From Proteobacteria bacterium UBA7415 (GTDB lineage Bacteria > Pseudomonadota > Gammaproteobacteria > Arenicellales > Arenicellaceae): DNA of 64,000 bases. Below the pieces are notes generated by a model. It saw nothing but the letters and a program-made list of their open reading frames with translations, did not search any database and was not told the origin of the DNA. This document shows positions 46,565-56,330 of the stretch, piece by piece. Within the stretch, counting starts at the first letter, position 1. Each line of letters begins with the position of its first letter. The DNA lies in NCBI GenBank assembly GCA_002470515.1, contig DKML01000025.1:51124-115123 (forward strand), given 5' to 3'. A program made the translations under genes and the position numbers.

Positions 46565-47569
46565 TTAACCAGGTTCTGCTTCTGATCCCGCTCTTTGTCG
46601 CACAAGGCCATAAAAAGCCTGCATGGGTGATTTGCGTCCTGCGATCACCTCGCTGACATCGCGCGCTATCGGCATTTCGACATTTGCCCGCTCTGCAAGT
46701 TTCATTACGGTTGGCGCGGACTTAACACCTTCGGCAACCATAACCATTTCTTCAATAATTTCGTCAATTGACCGGCCCTTGCCAAGTTGTACGCCAACTT
46801 GATGGTTACGGCTTTGTGGGCTAATACAGGTTGCCAACATATCGCCCATTCCAGTTAAACCGGCAAACGTTTCGGCTCGGCCCCCTAAGGCAACACCAAG
46901 TCGGCTTATTTCAGACAGGCCGCGAGTAATTAACGCCGAACGAGTATTGTCGCCCGCACCAAGACCAACTCCCATACCCACCGCAATGGCAATAATGTTT
47001 TTGAGTACACCACCCAATTCACAACCCACAATGTCGTCGTTGATGTACACCCGAAACAGACCACTATTAAATACTTTCTGTAAGTGACGCACTATAAGCG
47101 GGTCATTCATGGCGAGCACGCTCGCAGCTGCCTGACCGGCCATAATTTCGCGCGCGAGGTTGGGGCCAGTCAAGACACCTACAGGGTGTCCTGGTAACAC
47201 TTCCTGAATGATTTCAGTCATTCTCAAGTCGGTGTCACGCTCCAATCCCTTGGTTAAGCTAATCACTGGGATCCAAGGTCTTAGAAACGGCTTTGCTTCT
47301 TCGAGCACAGATCTAAACGAATTAGACGGTATAGCCATAATCAGAACATCGGCTTTTTCGACCACTTTCTTAATGCGACTATGAGCAATTACATCTTTGG
47401 GAAGTGTTGCACCAGGCAAATATTTTTCGTTCGTGTGCTTTTTGTTAATTTCCTTAACTGTATCTGCATCACGCGCCCACATTGCAATATCAGTATTTCG
47501 TGCCACTAACGATGCAACGGTTGTTCCCCAAGATCCACCGCCTAACAATCCTACTTGTAATTTATTCAT
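46565..47569 (-). CDS. gpsA: NAD(P)+ glycerol-3-phosphate dehydrogenase GpsA
   Basis: A 334-residue dehydrogenase converting dihydroxyacetone phosphate to sn-glycerol-3-phosphate. The NAD(P) site is GLLGGGSWGTTVASL (about 7-21); GPNLAREIMAG and GGVLKNIIAIAVGMGVGLGAG contain the catalytic Lys region; and GLTGMGDMLATC completes the family. It lies 39 bases downstream of plsB, so the two form an operon that both makes and uses glycerol-3-phosphate, an arrangement that links precursor supply to lipid synthesis. Confidence 0.95.
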   Translation of the reverse strand: MNKLQVGLLGGGSWGTTVASLVARNTDIAMWARDADTVKEINKKHTNEKYLPGATLPKDVIAHSRIKKVVEKADVLIMAIPSNSFRSVLEEAKPFLRPWIPVISLTKGLERDTDLRMTEIIQEVLPGHPVGVLTGPNLAREIMAGQAAASVLAMNDPLIVRHLQKVFNSGLFRVYINDDIVGCELGGVLKNIIAIAVGMGVGLGAGDNTRSALITRGLSEISRLGVALGGRAETFAGLTGMGDMLATCISPQSRNHQVGVQLGKGRSIDEIIEEMVMVAEGVKSAPTVMKLAERANVEMPIARDVSEVIAGRKSPMQAFYGLVRQRAGSEAEPG

Positions 47570-47608
47570 CTTATTTTTTTAATTGTGTTTCGTTGTCATC
47601 ATAGCTAG

Positions 47609-49912
47609 CTAATCAAAGTCGTGCGGCATTGCCAACACACGAATTTGCTCTAAGCGATGCGCTAATTTACGCAGGTCTTGACTAAACTTCTTGCGCTTCT
47701 CTGCAACGCCTTCGCTCGGTGCAACCAGTCCATAACTGTCTAACAACTTATAACCGTTTTTAAACAGTATTTGTCCGAGCGACGCCTTGCTCGTAATTCG
47801 CCGCTGCAAATAGGCTTGACGTCCATATCTAAAGCTGGCGGTGAGCATGGCTTTTTCATCCAATGTTTCTGTATCTGGCAAACGGGCAAAAACGTCAGCC
47901 ACGATTCTATACGCTTCGATGTAAGGCTTTAAACTTGCATGCGCGACAATGGGCGTAAAGTTCTTCAGCAAGTCAGATGTTGACGTACGCTTCTCGAGTT
48001 TTTTCTCCCAGCTCTTATCAAAGAATGCTAATTCGGCTTTCACGTCAGCGCGAAACTCTTCGGTCGGCGAGTAGAAAAACTCAAACTTAAACATGTCGCG
48101 TAAGCGATCCGCCTCCCTCCAGAAAACGTCAATGGAGTTTTCAGTTGCGTTAGCTGCTTCCATCAGAGCGAGCTCCGTCAACGCTTTGGTAACAAAGTGA
48201 TGAACAATGGTATTTCGATAATAGCTTGCCTCAGCATGTTGATCTGGTGCGACCGCATAGACTGTTTCTGGGCCTTCGTCGTAACGTCGGATCAATTTTG
48301 AATCAATCATGTGGTTGATTATTTCGAGCATGTGTTCACGATTACCCTCTTCAAAATCACTGGTGAACTTAACATCTCGGTGCTCTGCCCACGTACGCAA
48401 CACATCCATATTGTCTTGTAACTCGCCTATTGTTTGAGCCCGCGGCGACGCTCCTAACAAACTCATAGACATCAATGCGGTAAGCGTAATCGGTGTTACA
48501 CGGTTAGCTTCTACTCCAACTTTAAACGCAATTTTTTGCAACGCGAGTTCATCGTTTTGAACATCGGCTTTACTTACGATTACCGGCTCGCCAAAATCCA
48601 AATAGATACGCCCTAAGGGTTGCTTCAAACCCCTTAAGTACGACACAAACCAACTCAAACTTTCGGGGCGCTTAATGGCTCCTGATTGCTCCGCAGCGTA
48701 ATCTTTAACGTCATTGATCATGTCGTAGTTAATAGCCACAGGAATGATATGTAAATTGTCTTGGCTAGATTCTTCCATCGCATCCAAAACATACTTAAGC
48801 ATTCCGTAGCGCGGCGGCATTAGTTTACCAACTCGCGATCGCGTGCCTTCAAACGACCACGTGAGTGGAAAACGTTTATCGAGCAAATACGCTAAGTACT
48901 GGCGCAGAACAAACTTGTACAGATTGTTGTCCTGAAAAGATCGTCTAATGAAAATAGCGCCTGCACGGCGAGCTAAAAAGCCCATTCCTGCAAACGCCAT
49001 GTTAATACCACCCATGGTATGTGGCGTGGGAAAATCGTTCTCAAACAAGACGGCCTGCATGGTCAAACCATCCATGTGCGTCTTATGCGTCCACAAAATC
49101 GCCGATGGGTGTTCTTGCACGATTTTGCGAAAACGCATTAATCGCTTTTTATCCATGACTAACTTATCTTCATAACCTAACGATATAACCCAGCGATTAA
49201 AACCGCCCATAACGTCTTGCCAAAAGTTATGCGGAACCGCAACGAGTTCTGAAAAGTACACACGCGCACGCTCCCGCAATTGCTCCTCAGTTTCGCCTGA
49301 CTCTTCTGACAGCTTCTGAATACCTTGCTTATAACGATAACTAGATCGAATTTGATTCGCTACTTGGCGCGGGATTTTGTAACGACTGCCGCGCAACCGG
49401 CGCTCCGCAACTTCTAAAGCTAAGCCGGCCTGACCAGCAACATAATGCGAGAGATCTTTATCTACAAAGGCGTTGCGACGACGTTCTTCAAAACGCTCGA
49501 TAAGATCAGCTAATGTAGCTGGTTTACCGGCAATGCAAATAGCCTTAGTGGCATCATCGGCAATAATTCTTCTTGCTTGAGCTCGACTGGGGCGACGTGG
49601 ATTGCCCTTGAGCATGTCAGCTAGTCGAGGCGACTCATTCATCTCGTCAAGCGACGACTTCCACAGGATTCGAACAGGAGCCACAAGCGTGTTTGGATCT
49701 ACATCCAATGCTTTATCAAAGCCTTTTACATCAATGTTTTCTGGGTTTGCAGCAATCGAAAGAACACAGCGGCTTTCCTGCCCAGTAAATCCACTTTCAG
49801 CGCGCAATTTATCGATCCACTCTGACAAGTATTTTTCTTCGACAGAATGCTCGGCATCAATAATAAAAAGTATCTTATCTGTGGTTACTAGCTCATACGG
49901 GTTATTAGCCAT
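47609..49912 (-). CDS. plsB: Glycerol-3-phosphate acyltransferase PlsB
   Basis: A 767-residue membrane-associated acyltransferase that adds the first acyl chain to glycerol-3-phosphate. The HxxxxD catalytic motif is HKTHMD in ILWTHKTHMDGLTMQ (about 275-289); later blocks FIRRSFQDN, WSFEGTRSRVGKL and HIIPVAINYDMI are motifs II, III and IV. Compared with E. coli PlsB the N-terminal part is shorter and motif I is preceded by Thr rather than Pro-Cys. AAGAGG precedes the ATG. It lies upstream of gpsA and follows the HAD/PlsC fusion on the same strand. Confidence 0.88.
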   Translation of the reverse strand: MANNPYELVTTDKILFIIDAEHSVEEKYLSEWIDKLRAESGFTGQESRCVLSIAANPENIDVKGFDKALDVDPNTLVAPVRILWKSSLDEMNESPRLADMLKGNPRRPSRAQARRIIADDATKAICIAGKPATLADLIERFEERRRNAFVDKDLSHYVAGQAGLALEVAERRLRGSRYKIPRQVANQIRSSYRYKQGIQKLSEESGETEEQLRERARVYFSELVAVPHNFWQDVMGGFNRWVISLGYEDKLVMDKKRLMRFRKIVQEHPSAILWTHKTHMDGLTMQAVLFENDFPTPHTMGGINMAFAGMGFLARRAGAIFIRRSFQDNNLYKFVLRQYLAYLLDKRFPLTWSFEGTRSRVGKLMPPRYGMLKYVLDAMEESSQDNLHIIPVAINYDMINDVKDYAAEQSGAIKRPESLSWFVSYLRGLKQPLGRIYLDFGEPVIVSKADVQNDELALQKIAFKVGVEANRVTPITLTALMSMSLLGASPRAQTIGELQDNMDVLRTWAEHRDVKFTSDFEEGNREHMLEIINHMIDSKLIRRYDEGPETVYAVAPDQHAEASYYRNTIVHHFVTKALTELALMEAANATENSIDVFWREADRLRDMFKFEFFYSPTEEFRADVKAELAFFDKSWEKKLEKRTSTSDLLKNFTPIVAHASLKPYIEAYRIVADVFARLPDTETLDEKAMLTASFRYGRQAYLQRRITSKASLGQILFKNGYKLLDSYGLVAPSEGVAEKRKKFSQDLRKLAHRLEQIRVLAMPHDFD

Positions 49913-50015
49913 TACGCCTCTTAGTTATCCTCAATTGGTGAACCTACAGCTTTTTTCTTGAGCACTTCGTTATTGGCTCTTTTTTAATAGTTTTTGCTGC
50001 TTTTTTGTATCGCTG

Positions 50016-51491
50016 CTAGTTTGCTTTCTTTCTACTTGCTACTTTAGATTTCATCGTTTGTAACTGCATTTGATCCAGTTCAATCAAAAATTGATCCCTC
50101 ACTGACTCAATATGCTGATCCAAATTTTCTAAGCGCCAATTGCTCGTCGGTATTGGCGGCAGAACAGACACCTTAACTGTAGCGGGCTTAAATACAAACT
50201 GACCTCTTGGAGCAACATCAATAGCGTTATGAATAACGATTGGCACAATCGGTACACCCGCCTGCATGGCTAGATGAAATGCACCTTTTTTGAATCGGCC
50301 CACATGAGTCGATGTAGAGCGCGTTCCTTCGGGTGCGATACACACCGAACGACCTTCTTTAAGCATTACGTCAACCAGTGGAGCCATCGCATCCTGTGCT
50401 GACTTTGAGTTTTCGCGGTCGATCAATACGGTTCCGCCCCACTCCATTAACTTACCGATAATCGGTACATCACCAATTTCTTTTTTGCCGACTCCGGCTA
50501 AATCACGGCGCAGAATGTAAGGCAGGATGATTACGTCAGCCTGACTCTGGTGATTAAAAATAAACACACATGGACGGCTCGACCAAATATTCTCTTCGCC
50601 GTCTACTTCAATCTCCATGCCAACAATCGCTGCAGCCGTATCTGCAAACAACGACGCAGAAAAATTTCTAGTTTTGTTTAGCGATCGCGTTAAAGCATAA
50701 ATCGGCAATCCCGCTAACGCAGAACCTATCAAAGAGCCCTGAGCCGCCACGGCGCGCAAATAGTCCAGCGGACCGCTTGAGCCCCGACTATTAAAGTCTT
50801 GTACTGGCCAACCGCGGCCTCGTGCGATTCGACGTAGCGCGGTATTGGGATTTAACGGTCGTGGTTTACCCACATGCTCTAACAGCTGAATATCTTCGTC
50901 GCTATCGCTATAAAAGAAACAATCTTCTGGTTTAGCGCCTACTTCAGCCATAACCTGATCTGCCGCCAGTACTTTACCCATGCCGTAACAAGTTGGCTTA
51001 ACAACTGCGCCCGAAAACTTACCGTCCACCACTTCCATATGGGTGCACTTTACGTGATCAATACCGAGTTCTCGTGCGGCGGGCATCACTTGGTAGGGTG
51101 TTGCCGCTGACACCAAGGCAACGGTATGACCTTTTTTAAGATGCGCCTCAACCAGAGCGCGTGACTCTGGATAAACCAATTTGGCAATGTGTTTAGTGTA
51201 GAGAAACTCAGAAAACTCGATATAGCTTGATTCTTCAATCCCAGCCAAAAACTGAGACGCCGCCATCATCATCGCCGAGAAACCCATGTTGCCCAGACCA
51301 AAATCAACCATGGTCTTGCCCAGCTCAATAAACTGGTCTGGCTTAATGTCTCCACGCTTAATTTGCTCACGCAAATAGGTGGTCGCGGAATAGCCATAAA
51401 TCAGTGTGCCATCAAAATCAAAAAAGGCCGCGATTTGTGGGCCATCAGGCATTGCTTCTACTTCTTTAACGACCTTGCTGTATAAGTTCAT
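50016..51491 (-). CDS. HAD-IB phosphatase / 1-acylglycerol-3-phosphate acyltransferase fusion
   Basis: A 491-residue two-domain protein. The N-terminal HAD part (residues about 18-225) has FFDFDGTLIYGYSATTYL and FFYSDSDEDIQLL. The C-terminal PlsC part (about 285-480) has NHQSQAD (HxxxxD) and CIAPEGTRS (motif III). The fusion could acylate lysophosphatidate and also dephosphorylate a phospholipid or phosphoacyl intermediate, feeding diacylglycerol to the adjacent wax-ester/DGAT enzyme. The last is inference from context. It is the first gene of the minus-strand lipid operon. Confidence 0.88.
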   Translation of the reverse strand: MNLYSKVVKEVEAMPDGPQIAAFFDFDGTLIYGYSATTYLREQIKRGDIKPDQFIELGKTMVDFGLGNMGFSAMMMAASQFLAGIEESSYIEFSEFLYTKHIAKLVYPESRALVEAHLKKGHTVALVSAATPYQVMPAARELGIDHVKCTHMEVVDGKFSGAVVKPTCYGMGKVLAADQVMAEVGAKPEDCFFYSDSDEDIQLLEHVGKPRPLNPNTALRRIARGRGWPVQDFNSRGSSGPLDYLRAVAAQGSLIGSALAGLPIYALTRSLNKTRNFSASLFADTAAAIVGMEIEVDGEENIWSSRPCVFIFNHQSQADVIILPYILRRDLAGVGKKEIGDVPIIGKLMEWGGTVLIDRENSKSAQDAMAPLVDVMLKEGRSVCIAPEGTRSTSTHVGRFKKGAFHLAMQAGVPIVPIVIHNAIDVAPRGQFVFKPATVKVSVLPPIPTSNWRLENLDQHIESVRDQFLIELDQMQLQTMKSKVASRKKAN

Positions 51492-51850
51492 GGAATAACT
51501 GGGTGAAGAGTGGGGATGCGCTCTCTCAATGAAAATCGAGAAAACCGTCGATGGTTAATATTACCTCAAAAAGGTCTATTTACAAGGCGCAGAGCGTATC
51601 CATAGAATAATCTTCAATATACGCTATGCTCGCCCTAGTGCTTAGAGTTTATGTTGATTTTAGAGTAGTATCTGCATAGTCAACGGGGGTTGATTAACTA
51701 AGCCTCAAAACCAATCTTAAAAACCCTCTTTAATCGAAGAAGTATAGGCAAGCGCAAGCGATGTAATCATCATCTCAGGATCAACTAAAACACGTAAAGT
51801 CAGCGTGTTAAAAGCACAAACCACCTAAGCAATAAAAGAGCAACAAAACC
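51492..51850. other. Divergent control region of the lipid genes
   Basis: About 360 AT-rich bases between the HAD/PlsC fusion and the wax-ester synthase. No gene or strong hairpin was seen. Promoters of both lipid transcripts must lie here. Confidence 0.4.
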
Positions 51851-53458
51851 ATGAAACAACTTTCGGCACAAGACGCACAATTTTTATACATAGAGACCAA
51901 TAAGAGTCTTTCCCAGGTGACGTCCGTCGCGATTTTTGATCCGTCTACCGCACCCAACGGAGAAGTTCGCTTTAAGCAAATTATTGAGCATGTACGTAGC
52001 CGCCTGTACACATCACCAATATACCGTCGCCGTATTTACCATGTTCCATTAGAACTCGACTATCCGTATTGGATAGAAGACGAGCACTTTGATATCGAAT
52101 ACCACATTGGTCATGGGCGACTTCCAGTTCCTTCTGATTGGCGTCAATTGTGTATTCATCTCGCACGTTTTCATACGCGCCCGCTAGATATGCAACGCGC
52201 CCCATGGGAGATGTACGTTATTGAAGGCATCGACAACGCAGAAGATATGGGCATCCCTAAAGGCTCGTATGCAATCGCAACCAAGATTCACCACGCCGCA
52301 GCAGATGGTATGGCTATGGTTGAATTCTTTGGTGGACTCATGGACATCGACCAAAGTGGCACAGCGGTTATGCCCCTTGGCGATCGGATTACGTCTGAAC
52401 GTTTTGAAAAACCGTCTACCTTTCAAATGAGTGCGCGTGGGTTTATCAACACTGTTAAATCTCCGTTTATAGTTGGGCAAAGTCTGATGAAGTTTGCGCC
52501 AGCTGCATTAAAGTCATTTCAAGCGCCCGTAGACCAAGACTATGAAGATGAAAAAATCACAGTCCCTCAAACACGCTTCAACTTAGAGACCTCTGTGCAT
52601 CGCGTGTTTGACGCAACGGTCTTTCCAATGGAAGACTTTAAACCGATTAGAGCGCTTGCTGAAGGCGTGACCGTAAACGATGTCGTGCTTACCGTGTGTG
52701 CAGGCGCATTAAGACAGTACTTACTAAAACACAAAGAGTTGCCTACGGAGTCTTTACGCGCATTTTGTCCCGTTAACGTGCGCGGACCTAAAGGCGAAGG
52801 CAATGAGTCTCCTGGCAACAATATCAGCACGATGGCGCCATTATTGTTCACTGACATCGCCGATGCCGGTGAACGTTTGGTGGCAATTCAAGCAGAAACC
52901 CGAGAGCAGAAGGCTGCTCGTAAAGGTATTTCAGCACGGTTAATGACGGACGTTACCAAGCATGTACCCGCGGCCACGCAACTGCTGGCTGCTCGCTTGC
53001 TCATGAATTCAGAAATGGCGGGTCGCATGACCAACGTGTGTATTTCCAATGTGCCTGGACCACAAGTTCCGGTATACATGAACGGCGCTCGACTGATTAC
53101 TTCTATGGGCATGGGTCCGTTAGGAGATCGAATGGGGCTATTTATGGCCATCACTAGCTACGCTGGCATGATGACTTTTGGCGTAACGTCGTGCCGTCGA
53201 ACATTGCCGGACGTTGATTTCTTTATGCAATGCCTACGCGACAATTTTGCTGAACTCAAAGCCATTGCAGCCAAGCAACCAGCGTCAACGCAAGCTAAAA
53301 AGCCAGGTGCCGCCAAAAAGAAAGTAACTCGAAAAGCACCTACGACGAGTAGCGCTCAGAAAAAGAAAACACCTGCAAAGAAAACAGCGGCCGCCAGTAA
53401 AAAGGTCAGTAAAAAGGCTGTTGGCAAAGTGACCAGGAAAGCCAGCAAGAAAAGCTAG
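51851..53458 (+). CDS. Wax-ester synthase/diacylglycerol acyltransferase with histone-H1-like tail
   Basis: A 535-residue WS/DGAT that joins acyl-CoA to fatty alcohol or diacylglycerol, making storage wax esters or triacylglycerol. The catalytic HHxxxDG motif is HHAAADG (147-153); later family blocks are TVNDVVLTVCAGALRQYL and VCISNVPGPQVPVYM. After about residue 475 comes a 60-residue tail with 19 Lys and 2 Arg and no acidic residue, built of KKP/AKK/TRK words as in AlgP, PhaF and histone H1. Known WS/DGATs end near 450-480 residues without it. The tail looks DNA-binding (inference). It is divergent from the HAD/PlsC-PlsB-GpsA genes. Confidence 0.92.
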   Translation: MKQLSAQDAQFLYIETNKSLSQVTSVAIFDPSTAPNGEVRFKQIIEHVRSRLYTSPIYRRRIYHVPLELDYPYWIEDEHFDIEYHIGHGRLPVPSDWRQLCIHLARFHTRPLDMQRAPWEMYVIEGIDNAEDMGIPKGSYAIATKIHHAAADGMAMVEFFGGLMDIDQSGTAVMPLGDRITSERFEKPSTFQMSARGFINTVKSPFIVGQSLMKFAPAALKSFQAPVDQDYEDEKITVPQTRFNLETSVHRVFDATVFPMEDFKPIRALAEGVTVNDVVLTVCAGALRQYLLKHKELPTESLRAFCPVNVRGPKGEGNESPGNNISTMAPLLFTDIADAGERLVAIQAETREQKAARKGISARLMTDVTKHVPAATQLLAARLLMNSEMAGRMTNVCISNVPGPQVPVYMNGARLITSMGMGPLGDRMGLFMAITSYAGMMTFGVTSCRRTLPDVDFFMQCLRDNFAELKAIAAKQPASTQAKKPGAAKKKVTRKAPTTSSAQKKKTPAKKTAAASKKVSKKAVGKVTRKASKKS

Positions 53459-53484
53459 GCTTACCCCATGGCCGACTGTAAGAC

Positions 53485-53513
53485 AACCTGTGCTTGCGTG
53501 GTAGCACAGGTTT
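53485..53513. terminator. Perfect ten-base hairpin between convergent genes
   Basis: AACCTGTGCT and AGCACAGGTT pair perfectly around an eight-base loop, followed by TTT. It closes the wax-ester synthase transcript and perhaps also that of the sensor kinase. Confidence 0.65.
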
Positions 53514-53523
53514 AATGCAAGGC

Positions 53524-55410
53524 TCAGAAAGTCCGGCTTTCGAAAATTCGTCTCAGCTTATCGCTAGTCACTGGTTTGTAGATTATTTCTATAGAACTTA
53601 GGTCATCTTTAATATTACTGTCGCCCGTCACCAAGAAACAACTCACTCGTGGGTCGAGCTGTCTAAACTGTTTAATGACATCGATTCCCGTCTTGGCACC
53701 CGGCAATCGGTAGTCAACCAGTGCGATGTCATAACGTGTTTGATTAAACACAATTACCGCTTCTTCTGCATCACTAACAGTTTTAACTCCATGCCCCATG
53801 CGAGTCAGCACAGACTTCATGCCCGCTAAGGTTGAACGCTCATTGTCGAGCACTAAAATATTAAGGACGGCAGCATCTCGCTTTGCCCAACGCTTATTAG
53901 CCTCTTGCGCTGGCGCAGCGTCACTCAAAGGCAGCGTTATGCTAACAGAAGTGCCTACCCCCACCTTAGACCGGATGGCAAGCGGGTGTCCTAGCAATTC
54001 ACATAATCGCTGCACTATAGACAAGCCTAGACCAAGCCCTCTTTTGGCATCACGTTGAGGATTGTCGACCTGGTAAAACTCTTCAAACACCTTGCGCAGA
54101 TGTTCTGCGCTAATGCCTACGCCAGTATCCTCGATACTCACTACTACGTTATTAACTGATTGGGTAATCCCCACTCGAATCCGGCCCGTTGGAGTGCACT
54201 TGATAGCATTGCTGATTAGATTTCGAATAATACGGCCTAGCAGTGCTGGATCTGTTTTGACAGTGGCGACCGCCATATTACTCACATAACGAATGGGCAC
54301 ATCAGCAAATGAGTCGTTAAATGACACGGAGTTAAACTCGATTGCTTCGAACCCTTTTACGCCTTCTTCCAGCTTTACGCCTTTCTCTGCTTTCGCCGTT
54401 TCCCCAGCGTTTGAAGACTGAACGCAAGGGAGTGTTGATGGCGTTTGATACGCTGCCACGATGCGAGCGACGAACACAACGAGGTCAATGACTCTTGTAT
54501 TTACTTCGACAATACCTGCATCAAGCTTTGATATGTCCAACAAAGATTCAAGCTGTGAGTCAATGCTCTGAATTGAATCAGCCATGGCATCCACTATGTC
54601 TTGTTGATCCTGAGTTTCTGTTTTAATCTTTAAGCTGGCGACAAAGAGAGCCAAGGAATTAATGGGCTGGCGTAGGTCATGGCTCGCAGACGCGAGGAAT
54701 CGTGTTTTCGATTCATTCGCTTTTTTGGCTGACCTTACCGCCGCCTTCAAATTTTGATTGGTTTGTTTGTTCCTAAAGCTGGCCTTTAGAGAGTCCCGTA
54801 TATTGATATAAACGTTCGACGCTAATCGCTGCAGCAACCAGTACACGCCAACCCCAAGCCCCAGAGAAACGTAGAAGTGAGCGACCTCCTCTGACTCACG
54901 AAAAGGTATACCAACCTGACCAAAGAACATCACAAACGTCAAGCCAGCGACAATCGGAAAACTAAACGCCAAAAACAACGGCTGGTATCCTGCTGTCGCC
55001 ATGATGCAAAAAATAAGCCCCGCCACTAACGGCATAATCATCAGCAGTTGCGAGGAAGCACTGATAGAGTCAAACCATATTAAAGGGCTAACAAGAGTGC
55101 TCCCCTCGATCAATGCGAATACGGTCATCAGAATCAGCTTCGCATGCACGGAAACACCCAGTCTATGTGCAATTAAGCGCCCTAGACAACAAACGATCAA
55201 AACCATGATGGCAACAGCAAAACTATTGATGATATTTGGGACGCCAATATCTAGACCTACGAAATAGCCCATCAACATCAAAGACAAGCTAAAGAAAAGC
55301 AAACTGAGCTCAATATAACGGCGTGTAAAGGTCAGAATATTGGTCTCTAAGCGAACAACAAGCTCTCCGCTATAGCTACTCGGGAGTGAATCAGACTCTC
55401 GCTGCCTCAT
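53524..55410 (-). CDS. Membrane hybrid histidine kinase with receiver domain
   Basis: A 628-residue sensor kinase. The N-terminal part (about 35-190) has six membrane segments and no classic periplasmic sensor. A coiled linker (193-235) leads to the phosphoacceptor His244 in ASHDLRQPINSL; N, G1 and G2 boxes of the ATPase follow (NLISNAIKCTPTG, IEDTGVGIS, GLGLGLSIVQRL). A C-terminal receiver carries phosphorylatable Asp566 in ALVDYRLPG. The ASHDLRQP box is shared with ErcS'-type orphan hybrids. Its start overlaps the response-regulator gene by four bases, so they are co-expressed. Confidence 0.9.
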   Translation of the reverse strand: MRQRESDSLPSSYSGELVVRLETNILTFTRRYIELSLLFFSLSLMLMGYFVGLDIGVPNIINSFAVAIMVLIVCCLGRLIAHRLGVSVHAKLILMTVFALIEGSTLVSPLIWFDSISASSQLLMIMPLVAGLIFCIMATAGYQPLFLAFSFPIVAGLTFVMFFGQVGIPFRESEEVAHFYVSLGLGVGVYWLLQRLASNVYINIRDSLKASFRNKQTNQNLKAAVRSAKKANESKTRFLASASHDLRQPINSLALFVASLKIKTETQDQQDIVDAMADSIQSIDSQLESLLDISKLDAGIVEVNTRVIDLVVFVARIVAAYQTPSTLPCVQSSNAGETAKAEKGVKLEEGVKGFEAIEFNSVSFNDSFADVPIRYVSNMAVATVKTDPALLGRIIRNLISNAIKCTPTGRIRVGITQSVNNVVVSIEDTGVGISAEHLRKVFEEFYQVDNPQRDAKRGLGLGLSIVQRLCELLGHPLAIRSKVGVGTSVSITLPLSDAAPAQEANKRWAKRDAAVLNILVLDNERSTLAGMKSVLTRMGHGVKTVSDAEEAVIVFNQTRYDIALVDYRLPGAKTGIDVIKQFRQLDPRVSCFLVTGDSNIKDDLSSIEIIYKPVTSDKLRRIFESRTF

Positions 55411-56054
55411 GAACTATTCTGATCCAGCGCTAGCACACTTAACGCCATCACCGCTTCAGTACGATTATTTAGCCCCAACACTTTGTAGGCCACCGACAAA
55501 TGACTCTTAATGGTTCCAAGCGCTAGCCCATGCTCGATTGCAATAACCTTGTTACTTTTACCGGCGACGACACCCAAAAGAACGCGTTTTTGCGCCTGAC
55601 TTAAGCCCAAAAAACATTGACGTAATACTGCAGACCCGTGTGGCGCAAGGCTCATCACCTGCGCTGGAAGGTATGTTTGTCCCAACAAAATGAGCCTTAG
55701 AGCCGCAAGTAAAATTTTGGGGCTTGAAGACTTAGGGATAAAACCAGCCGCGCCATCATCGATTGCCTTAATAATGTGATGCGGATTATCGTCTGCACTA
55801 ACGACTACGATTTTTGCCAAATCAAAACAGGCTCGAACCGCAATTAGATTATGCGAAAAACGACTGTTTGGTATGTGGTAGTCGAGCAGGACTAAGTCTT
55901 GGCTAAATGCGTCTGGCGCACTCAACACGGCTGTTGGTGTAGGAACCTCAGAGAATTCCTTAATTTGAATATCAGCGTCAAGACCCAGCAACACAGCACA
56001 CATTCCTTGACGGAACAGTGCATCGTCGTCGATCAACGCTAACTGAATAGACAT
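55407..56054 (-). CDS. NarL/LuxR-type response regulator A
   Basis: A 215-residue regulator. The receiver (1-125) has the acidic pocket DDD at 9-11 and phospho-acceptor Asp58 in LVLLDYHIP. The C-terminal LuxR-type helix-turn-helix reads GLSQAQKRVLLGVVAGKSNKVIAIEHGLALGTIKSHLSVAYKVLGL. It is partner of the overlapping hybrid kinase. A C6 tract (GGGGGG on the coding strand) precedes the start as its ribosome site; the same leader appears before regulator B and the coiled-coil gene. Confidence 0.9.
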   Translation of the reverse strand: MSIQLALIDDDALFRQGMCAVLLGLDADIQIKEFSEVPTPTAVLSAPDAFSQDLVLLDYHIPNSRFSHNLIAVRACFDLAKIVVVSADDNPHHIIKAIDDGAAGFIPKSSSPKILLAALRLILLGQTYLPAQVMSLAPHGSAVLRQCFLGLSQAQKRVLLGVVAGKSNKVIAIEHGLALGTIKSHLSVAYKVLGLNNRTEAVMALSVLALDQNSS

Positions 56055-56068
56055 TTGGTTATCCCCCC
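56055..56068 (-). promoter_or_regulatory. GGGGGGATAA leader of response regulator A
   Basis: Six G end eight bases before the ATG and stand where a Shine-Dalgarno site is expected. The tract contains a GGA, the core that CsrA/RsmA proteins bind. The same tract precedes two neighbouring genes. Confidence 0.55.
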
Positions 56069-56317
56069 GGATAAGACCTCTTTAGGGTAAACCGAAAGGG
56101 CGTCCGTTACTACTAATTTTGTTCTACGCATAGAGCCTCCTCTACCAAGACCCTATTTTTTTAGTGACTCGTTCGATATTACGAGTATGCTCAGATGAGA
56201 AGTCTGCTGGTCGAATGTCTCACGCACACAGCCTAATTGAGTCCAGATACTACTCGCTCAAAATTGGCGCGAACTCGAACAGCACGACGCACGAGGGCAA
56301 ACCATCATTGAAAAACA

Positions 56318-56330
56318 GGGGGGACAGAGA
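56318..56330 (+). promoter_or_regulatory. GGGGGGACAGAGA leader of response regulator B
   Basis: Six G end seven bases before the ATG, in the context ACAGGGGGGACAG, which is close to an ACARGGA-type CsrA site. It may combine ribosome binding with translational control. Confidence 0.55.

Noticed and set aside
56318..56323. Phase variation at the G6 tracts
   Set aside because: Six G is short for slipped-strand switching, and the tracts lie before the start codons, not inside the genes.
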